This document shows, piece by piece, positions 45,058-53,024 of a DNA stretch of 64,000 nt; positions within the stretch are counted from its first letter, which is position 1, and every line of letters begins with the position of its first letter. The position numbers and the translations under genes were made by a program. Below the pieces are notes generated by a model, which was given only the letters and a program-made list of their open reading frames with translations, did no database searches and was not told the DNA's origin. The DNA is taken from positions 124,001-188,000 of the forward strand of contig NZ_JNNO01000012.1 in NCBI RefSeq assembly GCF_000735585.1. The letters are read 5' to 3'. Source of the stretch: Devosia sp. LC5. GTDB lineage: Bacteria > Pseudomonadota > Alphaproteobacteria > Rhizobiales > Devosiaceae.

Positions 45058-45708
45058 ATGCGCAAAAGCGGACAATTGATCGATTGGAACGATGATCGCG
45101 GCTTCGGCTTCATCCGCGACACCGAGGGTGAGCGCTATTTTGTGCATATCAGATCCATCGGCCGCATCGCCACGCGCCCGCTGATAGGCGATCATCTCGA
45201 TTTCGACGCTGGCATGGATGCACAAGGCCGCCCACGCGCGCTCAATGCCCGAATCCGGGGTGCCAATCCCGCCCCGCCCCGGGCCGTCCGCTCGCGCGGC
45301 CTGCCGCCTGCTGCCAATGCACAGCGTTTCGATCCGCGGCCATGGCTCGCCTCGGGCCTGCTCGCTTTGCTCTTTTGCGATCTGGCGCTGGGTCTGGCGC
45401 CACTCTGGCTGGGGGTCGGCTATCTTGCGATGGGCGCCCTGTCCTTCGGGCTATACGCTACCGACAAGCATTATGCCCAGACCGATCAATGGCGCATTTC
45501 CGAAACCATGCTGCACAGCATCGATCTGGGTTTCGGCATTATCGGGGGCCTATTGGCGCAGAGCCGCTTTCGGCACAAAACGGTCAAGCCGGGTTTTGTC
45601 CTGCTCACCTGGTGCCTGGTGGGTTTGCACGCGCTTTGGCTGGGCGGCATAGCGATTGGCCGTATCGCGCCGGCCGATCTGGTGGGTCTGCTCGATCTAT
45701 TCGGCTGA
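45058..45708 (+). CDS. Cold-shock domain / DUF1294 membrane protein
   Basis: The 216-residue protein has an N-terminal cold-shock fold (GQLIDWNDDRGFGFIRDTEG, residues 5-24, with YFVHI) joined by a linker to a DUF1294 membrane domain of four helices (LALGLAPLWLGVGYLAMGAL, FVLLTWCLVGLHALWLGG). It probably binds RNA or single-stranded DNA at the membrane; no specific role is known. ATG 45058 has GGAGG 7 bases upstream. Its stop is inside a parS-like site. Confidence 0.9.
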   Translation: MRKSGQLIDWNDDRGFGFIRDTEGERYFVHIRSIGRIATRPLIGDHLDFDAGMDAQGRPRALNARIRGANPAPPRAVRSRGLPPAANAQRFDPRPWLASGLLALLFCDLALGLAPLWLGVGYLAMGALSFGLYATDKHYAQTDQWRISETMLHSIDLGFGIIGGLLAQSRFRHKTVKPGFVLLTWCLVGLHALWLGGIAIGRIAPADLVGLLDLFG

Positions 45709-45720
45709 TTCACGTGAAAC
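45707..45720 (+). promoter_or_regulatory. parS-like site 6 (exact)
   Basis: GATTCACGTGAAAC; its first two bases complete the TGA of the cold-shock/DUF1294 gene. It lies between that gene and the convergent WYL regulator. Confidence 0.6.
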
Positions 45721-45738
45721 GGGTGAGGCCCGTTGGCG

Positions 45739-46434
45739 TCACTCGCCACGCCGCTCTGCGGCCAGCACTTCGCGCCATTCGCGTTCCAGCATGGCGCGGC
45801 GCTTGCCGTAGCGGTCTTCGGTCATCAGCAGCGACACGATGCGGTCGGTGCGGAAATTGCGGAAGGCCTGGCGCAGGCAGCACCAGGCGGCGATGACCTG
45901 CTTGCCTTCGTAATAGGCCAGTTGCACGGGCCAGATGGCGCGTTCGCTGGGCCGCCCGCTTTCGTCGGCATAGGCAATCTGCAGCGCTTTTTCGGTGCGC
46001 ATCGCCAGCCGTACCTGGCCCAGAACCGGCATGGGCGTTTTGGTGCTCCACACCGCCACCGGCCACAGGCCCGTATCATTGATGCGATCGCGTAAATCCT
46101 CGGGCGAGGCGGTGGCAATCTTGGCCAGGGCATTTTGCGCTGCGGCACCCAGCCCGTCATCGGGCTGCGCCCCCACCCAGCGGGCGCCGAGCACCAGGGC
46201 CTCGAGCTCTTCAGGCGTAAACATCAGGGGCGGCAGGAAGAAGCCGGGTTTCAGCATATAGCCCACCCCCGCTTCGCCATCGATGGGCGCACCCAGCCCG
46301 ATAAGCGTCTGCACATCGCGATAGAGCGTGCGCACGGAAACGCCCTGTTCCTCGGCCAAAGCGGCAGCCGTGACCGGCCGGCGATGGCGCCGCAGCGCAT
46401 CCATGACAGCAAAGAGCCGCTCGGTCTTGTCCAT
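45739..46434 (-). CDS. YafY-type HTH/WYL-domain transcriptional regulator
   Basis: A 231-residue regulator with an N-terminal HTH_11 (RHRRPVTAAALAEEQGVSVRTLYRDVQ is split, about residues 16-42), GVGYMLKPGFFLPPLMFTPEE, and a WYL-type ligand domain (KALQIAYADESG, ERAIWPVQLAYYEGKQVIAAWC in two parts). AGGAG is 8 bases before the ATG. Lies 85 bases downstream of the epoxide hydrolase on the same strand; regulating that gene is a fair guess. Confidence 0.88.
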   Translation of the reverse strand: MDKTERLFAVMDALRRHRRPVTAAALAEEQGVSVRTLYRDVQTLIGLGAPIDGEAGVGYMLKPGFFLPPLMFTPEELEALVLGARWVGAQPDDGLGAAAQNALAKIATASPEDLRDRINDTGLWPVAVWSTKTPMPVLGQVRLAMRTEKALQIAYADESGRPSERAIWPVQLAYYEGKQVIAAWCCLRQAFRNFRTDRIVSLLMTEDRYGKRRAMLEREWREVLAAERRGE

Positions 46435-46518
46435 GGTTCGTTCTCCTCTGGCAGTCTTGGATGCCAGATTCCCGGGACGGAGCCAAGCGTCTGCCGAGCG
46501 AACTTCGCGGCGCCGGAA

Positions 46519-47634
46519 TTACGCGATCTGGCCATGGAAGGCACGAATGTCGTGAGCCATCGCCTCGGGCACTTCGAGCGCCGGGAAATGACCGCCCTGG
46601 CTCAGTTCGGTCCAGCGCACGATGTTCCACAGATTGCGTTCGCCCCAGGCCCGCGGCGCCGGATTGTCGGCGGGCGGCACGAGAATGGCGTGGGGCACCT
46701 CGTGCCGGGCCGGCTTTTTGGGCAATTCGGCATCGGCAAAAGCCTCCTTGTAGAGCCGGACAGACGAGCCGATCGTCTGGGTGAACCAATAGACCGACAG
46801 GATCGTGCAGAGGTCCTCGAACTCGAAGGCATTGCTGATCTCGCCGCCATTATCCGACCAGGTCCGGTATTTTTCGAGAATCCAGGCGGCGAGCCCGGCC
46901 GGGGAATCGTTGAGACCGACCGCCAGCGTTGCGGGTTTGGTACCCTGGACCATGGCATAGGCGCCTTCGGCGAAGGCCCAGTAATTGCCGCGCTCGACAT
47001 AGGCCTTTTCCTCGGGCGAAAGGTCGTCCGGCTTGGGAAAGCCGAAATAGACATTGATGTAATGGGCCCCGATCAGCCGGTCGGGAAAGTCGCGCACCAG
47101 CGCCATTACCGCGCCGGCCCCCATATCGGAGCCGGATACGAGAAATTTCGGATAATCGAGGCGGCGCATCAGTTCGGCCCAGAGCGGAGCGACCCGGGTC
47201 AGGTTCATGCCGGGCCGGCTGGGCTTGCCCGAAAAGCCGAAGCCGGGCAGCGAAGGGATGATCACGTCGAACGCCACGCCATCCACCGGTTCGGTCAGCA
47301 GCGGCACCAGCGGCAGCAATTCGACGAAATTGGACGGCCAGCCATTGGCCAGGAGGAGCGGCACATTGGTCTGGCCGCGGCCGCGAACATGCACGAAATG
47401 CACCAGCTCACCTTCGATCACTTCGGTGAATTGGGGGAAGGCATTGAGCCTGGCTTCGGCGGCGCGCCAATCGTAGATGGTGCCCCAATAGGCGAGGAAA
47501 TCGCGCAGGAATTTTTCGTCTATGCCATCGTCCCAGCCGGCATTGGGCAAGGCATGGGGAAATCGGGTGCGGCCGAGCCGGTCTTTGAGATCGGCGATAT
47601 CGGCGTCGGAAACAGCGATGGTGAAAGGGGTCAT
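46519..47634 (-). CDS. Epoxide hydrolase family alpha/beta hydrolase
   Basis: A 371-residue protein with the N-terminal EHN-type lid (FTIAVSDADIADLKDRLGRT) and an alpha/beta-hydrolase core. The nucleophile is D170 in VSGSDMGAGAVMA, the catalytic histidine is H349 in QGGHFPALE, and GFGFSGKPSRPG is typical. The oxyanion motif HGWPGS reads NGWPSN, so its histidine is replaced. Substrate unknown. AGGAG lies 7 bases upstream of the chosen start. Confidence 0.9.
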   Translation of the reverse strand: MTPFTIAVSDADIADLKDRLGRTRFPHALPNAGWDDGIDEKFLRDFLAYWGTIYDWRAAEARLNAFPQFTEVIEGELVHFVHVRGRGQTNVPLLLANGWPSNFVELLPLVPLLTEPVDGVAFDVIIPSLPGFGFSGKPSRPGMNLTRVAPLWAELMRRLDYPKFLVSGSDMGAGAVMALVRDFPDRLIGAHYINVYFGFPKPDDLSPEEKAYVERGNYWAFAEGAYAMVQGTKPATLAVGLNDSPAGLAAWILEKYRTWSDNGGEISNAFEFEDLCTILSVYWFTQTIGSSVRLYKEAFADAELPKKPARHEVPHAILVPPADNPAPRAWGERNLWNIVRWTELSQGGHFPALEVPEAMAHDIRAFHGQIA

Positions 47635-47764
47635 TTGTCTCTCCTCATGTCGCAGCAACGCGACATCATGAGGAAAACTTCAGTCACACGTACTGACAGG
47701 CCGTGGCAGCAGTGATTCGGCCTGCTCCATTGCCTGCGGTCAGTTTGCTGCCCACGAACCCTGC

Positions 47765-47847
47765 CGTCATTGCCCGGCCTGTCCGGGCAATCCATGCCGC
47801 AGCGTGAGCGGAAAATGGATCACCCGGACGGGCCGGGTGATGACGAT
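47765..47847 (+). repeat. Bipartite palindromic repeat family A, copy 4
   Basis: CGTCATTGCCCGGCCTGTCC, GGGCAATCCAT, about 20 variable bases, then ATGGATCACCCGG..GGGTGATGACGAT. Same orientation as copies 1 and 2. Lies upstream of the epoxide hydrolase and downstream of galM. Confidence 0.9.
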
Positions 47848-47866
47848 CGTTGAGAGTTTACAGGCG

Positions 47867-48877
47867 TCAGGCGATCTCGAATTCGCACCAATGGCTGTAG
47901 GGGCGTTCGGGCGAATAGATCACATTGGGGAAATGCGGATTGTGCACCGCATCGGCAAAGGCCTGGTCCTCGAGGCAGAAGCCGGCATGTTTGCCATAAT
48001 GCCTGCCGCCCAGACCGGGGACCGGAATGTCGGTCCATACGCCATTGTAAACCTGCACGCCCGGCCGGTCGCTCCAGAGCTTGAGCGTCAGCGCCTTGTC
48101 CGGTCCGACCACGGTGGCGATGGGATCGGCATGATTGCGGCCGGTGTCGAGCACCATGCCGATATCGTAGTCAACCGGCGCGCCATTGCTGTCGCGCATG
48201 CTGCGCGGCTGGCGCAGGTCATATGCCGTGCCGGCCGATGGCAGGATGGCGCCGGTCGGCGCCAGATCCTCGCCCAGCTGGGTATAGGCCGATGAATTGA
48301 CCTGGATCGTATGGTCGAGCACGTCCGCTGATGTGCCCAGGTTGAAATATTGGTGTTGCACGAGGCTGATCGGGGTCGCCCGGTCGGTCGTTGCAGTCAG
48401 CTCCAGCAACAGGCGATGGCCCTTGAGCCGGTAGGTTGCGGTGAAATTGACATTGCCGGGATATCCCATGGCGCCATCCGGGCTGAAATGGGTGAAGCGC
48501 ACGGCAGTGTTGGCTTCGTCCACTTCCCCGTCCCACACCTGCCGGCCCAGGCCCTCGGTCCCGCCATGCAGCTGCAGGTTGCCGGCATTTGCAGGCAGGT
48601 TGTAGGTTTTTCCGTCAAGATCGAAGGAGGCATTCTTGATGCGGTTGGCGACGCGCCCGGCAAGCGAGCCCAGATGAGGGCTATGGGCGGGATAGGCGTC
48701 GAAATTGTCAAAGCCCAGCACCACCGAGCGCGGCGCTCCTGCAACTGGCACGCGCCAGTCGCGCACCACCACGCCATAGCCGATCAGGTCGACTTCAACG
48801 CCCGTATCGCTCACCAGGCGGAACTGGTCCACCCGCTTGCCTGCGTGTTCGCCGAATGTCGATACCGCAATGGTCAT
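47867..48877 (-). CDS. galM: Aldose 1-epimerase (mutarotase)
   Basis: Interconverts alpha and beta sugar anomers, here probably xylose or xylo-sugars given the neighbours. The 336-residue protein has the family motifs GRVANRI, LQLHGGTEGLGRQVW with catalytic histidine, VQHQYFNL and FCLEDQAFADAVHNPHFP with the catalytic glutamate. It is divergent from the LacI-type regulator of the xylose genes, so it probably belongs to that regulon. Confidence 0.93.
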   Translation of the reverse strand: MTIAVSTFGEHAGKRVDQFRLVSDTGVEVDLIGYGVVVRDWRVPVAGAPRSVVLGFDNFDAYPAHSPHLGSLAGRVANRIKNASFDLDGKTYNLPANAGNLQLHGGTEGLGRQVWDGEVDEANTAVRFTHFSPDGAMGYPGNVNFTATYRLKGHRLLLELTATTDRATPISLVQHQYFNLGTSADVLDHTIQVNSSAYTQLGEDLAPTGAILPSAGTAYDLRQPRSMRDSNGAPVDYDIGMVLDTGRNHADPIATVVGPDKALTLKLWSDRPGVQVYNGVWTDIPVPGLGGRHYGKHAGFCLEDQAFADAVHNPHFPNVIYSPERPYSHWCEFEIA

Positions 48878-48896
48878 GCTGCCCCTCCAGGTTTTG

Positions 48897-48913
48897 GCGC
48901 TATGGTCTAGCGC
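48897..48913. promoter_or_regulatory. Candidate operator, 17-bp palindrome in galM-xylR gap
   Basis: GCGCTATGGTCTAGCGC has perfect 6-bp arms with a 5-base centre, in the 119-base divergent gap. LacI-family operators usually have a CG centre, which this lacks, so the assignment is tentative. Confidence 0.28.
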
Positions 48914-48996
48914 GCTTTCTCGGCGCCCTGCAATGTCGGACTTGACCTTTTCTCGGGCGGTGTCGAGTGTACGCGCAATGAGGGAAGGAAAGTGCC

Positions 48997-50040
48997 GTGA
49001 ATGAGATCGCTGGCAGACGGCGCGTCACCGTCCATGACGTGGCGCGGGTGGCGGGCGTATCGCTGGCCACGGTCGATCGCGTGCTCAATGGGCGTCCGGG
49101 CGTGCGCGCCGCCACCGTCGAAAAGGTCGAGACGGCCATTGCCGAGATCGGTTTTCACCGCGATCTGTCGGCGTCCTTGCTGGCCCGCGCCCGCGATATC
49201 GGCGTCACCTTCATCATCCCCGATGGCTCCAATGCCTTCATGGCCAGCCTTGCCGAGGCGATCGAGCGCTGGACGGCGCCGGCGCTAACCGACCGGGTGC
49301 ATACCCAGATCCTGCGGGTCAAGGCGCTGGATGGCGCCGCCCTGGCCCGGGCGCTGGATGGGCTCGACGCAAAAACCTGCGATTGCGCCGTGATCGTGGC
49401 GGGCGAAGATCCGGCCGTGCTGGCCGCTGTCGACGCCGCCAGCCGCCGCGATATTGCCGTGCTCACTTTGGTGTCGGACCTTCCCGGTTCGCAGCGCCGC
49501 CATTTCATCGGCATCGACAATGTCGCCGCCGGGCGCACGGCTGCCTCGCTATTGGGCCGGTTCCTGCCGCAGGGCGGCAAGGTGGCCTTGATCGCCGGAT
49601 CGCTGCATCTGCGCGATCACTCTGATCGCCTGGCCGGTTTTCATGCGGTATTGGCGGCCGAATTTCCCGCCATTGCCGTGGTGGGGCCGCTGGAAGGGCA
49701 TGACGAGGCCTCCCAGACCGAATCAATCGTCGCCGCGCTCCTCGCCGAGCATCCCGATCTTGCCGGGCTCTACAATCTGGGCGCGGGCAATACCGGGCTG
49801 GTCAAGGCGCTGGATAGTTCCGGGCAGGCTGGCGCCATCCGCGTCATCGCCCATGAATTGACCGCCGCCACGCGGCAAGGCCTTGTTGGCGGGGCGATTG
49901 ACGTGGTGCTCGACCAGAATCCGGATGGGGAAATCCGGCAGGCGATTGCGGCGGCGCGGGGCCTGGCTTTGGGCGGCAATGGGCTTTCCGGCAATGCCCC
50001 CATTGAAATCGGGATTTTCCTGCGCGACAATCTGCGCTAA
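48997..50040 (+). CDS. LacI family transcriptional regulator of xylose genes
   Basis: A 347-residue LacI/GalR protein. The N-terminal HTH is VTVHDVARVAGVSLATVDRV (about residues 10-29) with the hinge RPGVRAATVEKV, followed by a periplasmic-binding-type effector domain (DIGVTFIIPDGSNAFM, FIGIDNVAAGRTAASLL). It starts with GTG after AAGGAAAG. Position between galM and xylBA makes it the likely xylose regulator; the effector is inferred, not shown. Confidence 0.88.
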   Translation: MNEIAGRRRVTVHDVARVAGVSLATVDRVLNGRPGVRAATVEKVETAIAEIGFHRDLSASLLARARDIGVTFIIPDGSNAFMASLAEAIERWTAPALTDRVHTQILRVKALDGAALARALDGLDAKTCDCAVIVAGEDPAVLAAVDAASRRDIAVLTLVSDLPGSQRRHFIGIDNVAAGRTAASLLGRFLPQGGKVALIAGSLHLRDHSDRLAGFHAVLAAEFPAIAVVGPLEGHDEASQTESIVAALLAEHPDLAGLYNLGAGNTGLVKALDSSGQAGAIRVIAHELTAATRQGLVGGAIDVVLDQNPDGEIRQAIAAARGLALGGNGLSGNAPIEIGIFLRDNLR

Positions 50041-50096
50041 GAAGCACGCCATCACCAAACCGGCGTGGCCCCAAAATGGGGCGGGAGGACGTTCAG

Positions 50097-50135
50097 ATGT
50101 TGTTTGTGACCGCCAATGAGGTACGTGCCTCATGA
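50097..50135 (+). CDS. Possible 12-residue leader peptide before xylB
   Basis: ATG 50097 has GGAGG 8 bases upstream, a better ribosome site than that of xylB itself. It encodes [12 protein letters not shown], and its TGA overlaps the xylB ATG (ATGA) in a different frame. It could couple or attenuate xylB translation. It may also be chance, since it is very short. Confidence 0.35.
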   Translation: MLFVTANEVRAS

Positions 50136-51595
50136 CCTTTCTCGGCATCGATATCGGCACGTCCGGCGTCAAGGCATTGCTGATCGACGATAGCGGCAAG
50201 CCCATCGGGGAGGCTTCGGCACCGGCCGTCGAGCCCGTGCGCCCCCATCCGGGCTGGTCCGAACAGAACCCGGCCGACTGGTGGACGGCAACCCTTGCCG
50301 CCGTGGACAAGCTCAAGGCCAGTCATCCGGCCGATCTCGCCAAAGTGCGCGGCATTGGCCTCTCCGGTCACATGCATGGCGCCACCTTGCTGGGTAAAAA
50401 TGATGAGGTTCTGCGGCCATGCATTCTGTGGAACGACGGCCGCTCGGCCGCCGAATGTCTCGAGATGGAAGCGGCGCTTCCCAGCCTGCGTGAGATTGCC
50501 GGCAATATCGCCATGCCGGGCTTTACCGCCCCCAAGATCGCCTGGGTGCGCAAGCACGAGCCGGACATCTACGCCAGAATCGCCAAGGTGCTGCTGCCCA
50601 AGGCCTATGTGCGGCTGCTGCTGAGCGGCGAGCATATCGAGGACATGTCCGACGCGGCCGGCACGCTCTGGCTCGATGTCGCCAGGCGCGATTGGTCGGA
50701 CGAGCTGCTGGCCGTGACCGGGCTGAACCGCTCCCACATGCCGCGACTGGTCGAGGGCTCGGCGCCCGCCGTCAGCCTCAAGCGTGAGCTGGCCGCCCGT
50801 TGGGGCATGTCGGGCGATGTGGTCATTGCCGGCGGCGCTGGTGACAATGCCGCTTCCGCCTGCGGCATCGGTGCCATCCGGGCCGGCGAGGGCTTTGTCT
50901 CGTTGGGCACGTCGGGTGTGCTGTTCGTTTCCAATGATAAGTTCCGCCCCAATACCAAGGGCGCCGTACACGCCTTCTGCCACGCCATTCCCGATACCTG
51001 GCACCAGATGGGGGTGATCCTGTCGGCCACCGATAGCCTCAACTGGCTCGCCCGCATCAGCGGCCAGAAACAGGCCGATCTTTCCCGCGCCGCCGAAGCA
51101 GGCTTCAAGGGTCCGGGCGAAGAAATTTTCCTGCCTTACCTGTCGGGTGAACGCACCCCGCATAACAATGCCAAGGCACGCGGCTCCTTCACTGGCCTCA
51201 GCCAGAGTACCGAGCCGGCCCAATTGGCCCAGGCCGTCATGGAGGGCGTGACCTTTGCCATGCGCGATTGCCAGCGCGTACTCTCTGATGCTGGCACGAA
51301 AATCGACCGGCTGCTGGCCGTCGGCGGCGGCAGTAAATCCGCGCTCTGGCTCAAGCTGCTGGCCACCAATCTCGACATGGAAATCGCCCTTCCCGAGGAC
51401 GGCGATTTTGGCGGGGCGCTCGGCGCCGCCCGGCTCGGCCTGTGTGCCGCGACCGGCGCCAACCCGGCCGACATCATGACCATGCCGCCGATCAAGACCG
51501 TCATCGCGCCCGACAAGAGCCTGTCGGTCGCCTATTCCGATCAATATGCGCGCTATCGCGCCCTTTACCCTGCCATCGAGGAGGCAATTTCGTGA
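50132..51595 (+). CDS. xylB: Xylulokinase
   Basis: Phosphorylates D-xylulose to xylulose 5-phosphate, feeding the pentose phosphate pathway. The 487-residue FGGY kinase has [16 protein letters not shown] at residues 4-19, GHMHGATLL, the catalytic aspartate in [14 protein letters not shown] and [15 protein letters not shown] for the nucleotide. The GAGG ribosome site lies 10 bases upstream of ATG 50132. The stop overlaps the xylA GTG (GTGA). Confidence 0.96.
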   Translation: MTFLGIDIGTSGVKALLIDDSGKPIGEASAPAVEPVRPHPGWSEQNPADWWTATLAAVDKLKASHPADLAKVRGIGLSGHMHGATLLGKNDEVLRPCILWNDGRSAAECLEMEAALPSLREIAGNIAMPGFTAPKIAWVRKHEPDIYARIAKVLLPKAYVRLLLSGEHIEDMSDAAGTLWLDVARRDWSDELLAVTGLNRSHMPRLVEGSAPAVSLKRELAARWGMSGDVVIAGGAGDNAASACGIGAIRAGEGFVSLGTSGVLFVSNDKFRPNTKGAVHAFCHAIPDTWHQMGVILSATDSLNWLARISGQKQADLSRAAEAGFKGPGEEIFLPYLSGERTPHNNAKARGSFTGLSQSTEPAQLAQAVMEGVTFAMRDCQRVLSDAGTKIDRLLAVGGGSKSALWLKLLATNLDMEIALPEDGDFGGALGAARLGLCAATGANPADIMTMPPIKTVIAPDKSLSVAYSDQYARYRALYPAIEEAIS

Positions 51596-52899
51596 GTGAT
51601 TTTTTCAAGGGTCTGAGCCAGGTCAAGTATGAAGGCCCTGCCAGCAAGAACCCGCTGGCCTATCGGCATTACAACAAGGACGAAGTGATCGCCGGCAAGC
51701 GGATGGAAGACCATATCCGCCCGGCCATCGCCTATTGGCACACCTTTGCGCAGGAAGGCGGCGACCCGTTCGGCGGCCGTACGTTCGACCGCCCCTGGTT
51801 CGACAAGGGTCTGGAAGGCGCCAAGCTCAAGGCCGAAGTGGCCTTTGAATTCTTCAACCTGATCGACGTGCCCTTCTTCGCCTTCCACGACGTTGACGTG
51901 GCCCCCGAAGGCGCAACGCTCGAGGAGAGCAACAAGAACCTGCGCGTCATCGGCGATATCCTTGCATCCAAGATGCAGGAAACCGGCAAGAAGCTGCTCT
52001 GGGGCACGGCGAACCTGTTCTCCAACCGCCGCTACATGGCCGGCGCCGCCACCAATCCCGATCCGGAAATCTTCGCCTATGCGGCCGGCCAGGTGAAGGC
52101 CGTGCTCGAGCTGACCAATGAACTGGGCGGCGAGAACTATGTGCTCTGGGGCGGCCGCGAAGGCTACGAAACCTTGCTCAATACCAAGATCGGCCAGGAA
52201 CAGGACCAGATGGCCCGCTTCCTGCATCTGGTCATCGAGCATGCCGAAAAGATCGGCTTTACCGGCCAGATCCTGATCGAGCCCAAGCCACAGGAACCGA
52301 GCAAGCACCAGTACGACTTCGACGTCGCCACGGTGTTTGGGTTCCTGCAGAAATACGGCCTCGAAAAGAAGGTGAAGTGCAATATCGAGGTTGGCCACGC
52401 GTTCCTGGCCGGTCACTCCTTCGAGCATGAACTGGCTGTTGCTTCCTCGCTGGGCCAGCTCGGCTCGGTCGACGCCAACCGCAACGATCTGCAGTCCGGC
52501 TGGGACACCGACCACTTCCCCAACAATGCGGGCGAAATGGCCTTGGCCTTCTACTACATCCTCAAGCAGGGTGGTCTGGGCAAGGGCGGCTTCAACTTCG
52601 ACGCCAAGGTGCGCCGCCAGTCGCTGGACCCCGCAGACCTGCTGCATGGCCACATCCTGGGTCTCGATACCCTGGCGCGCGGCCTCAAGGGCGCCGTCGC
52701 CCTGATCGAGGATGGCGAATATGACAAGCTGCTCGATGGCCGCTATGCCGGCTGGGACAATGGCCTCGGGCAGGACATCCTTGCCGGCAAGCTGAGCCTG
52801 GCTGACATCGCGGCCAAGGTCCATGCCGATGGCATCAACCCGCAGCCCAAATCCGGCCGCCAGGAATATCTCGAAAACCTGATCAACCGCTTCGTCTAA
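51592..52899 (+). CDS. xylA: Xylose isomerase
   Basis: Converts D-xylose to D-xylulose. The 435-residue protein is the longer class II form. Catalytic H99 and D102 are in [15 protein letters not shown] and [12 protein letters not shown] (metal and substrate residues) follow, and DANRND and FNFDAKVRR are near the C-terminus. GTG 51592 is chosen because GGAGG lies 8 bases upstream and MSDFFKGL is the usual start; it overlaps xylB by 4 bases. A terminator-like hairpin follows. Confidence 0.96.
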   Translation: MSDFFKGLSQVKYEGPASKNPLAYRHYNKDEVIAGKRMEDHIRPAIAYWHTFAQEGGDPFGGRTFDRPWFDKGLEGAKLKAEVAFEFFNLIDVPFFAFHDVDVAPEGATLEESNKNLRVIGDILASKMQETGKKLLWGTANLFSNRRYMAGAATNPDPEIFAYAAGQVKAVLELTNELGGENYVLWGGREGYETLLNTKIGQEQDQMARFLHLVIEHAEKIGFTGQILIEPKPQEPSKHQYDFDVATVFGFLQKYGLEKKVKCNIEVGHAFLAGHSFEHELAVASSLGQLGSVDANRNDLQSGWDTDHFPNNAGEMALAFYYILKQGGLGKGGFNFDAKVRRQSLDPADLLHGHILGLDTLARGLKGAVALIEDGEYDKLLDGRYAGWDNGLGQDILAGKLSLADIAAKVHADGINPQPKSGRQEYLENLINRFV

Positions 52900-52910
52900 G
52901 CTAAAACGCG

Positions 52911-52940
52911 GACCCCTTCCCTACCAGGGAGGGGGTCTTT
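52911..52940 (+). terminator. Terminator-like hairpin between xylA and the xylosidase gene
   Basis: GACCCCTTCCCT pairs with AGGGAGGGGGTC around ACC, followed by TTT. The T tract is short, so it may only lower expression of the downstream xylosidase gene. Confidence 0.6.
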
Positions 52941-52949
52941 CAACCATCG

Positions 52950-53000
52950 CAGACCCCTCATCCGGCGCTGTGCGCCACCTTCTCCCACAGGGGAAGAAGG
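52950..53000. repeat. Fragment resembling CCCTCATCCGGCGC palindromic repeats
   Basis: CCCCTCATCCGGCGCTGTGC, GCCACCTTCTCCCACAGGGG is like the common proteobacterial intergenic repeat of that opening. It resembles family D in composition but is not a full copy. Confidence 0.4.
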
Positions 53001-53024
53001 GAAGCGGTGGCGGGAGGAGGAAAT

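Noticed and set aside
50093..51544. 483-codon minus-strand frame opposite xylB
   Set aside because: Shadow frame of xylulokinase; composition is atypical.
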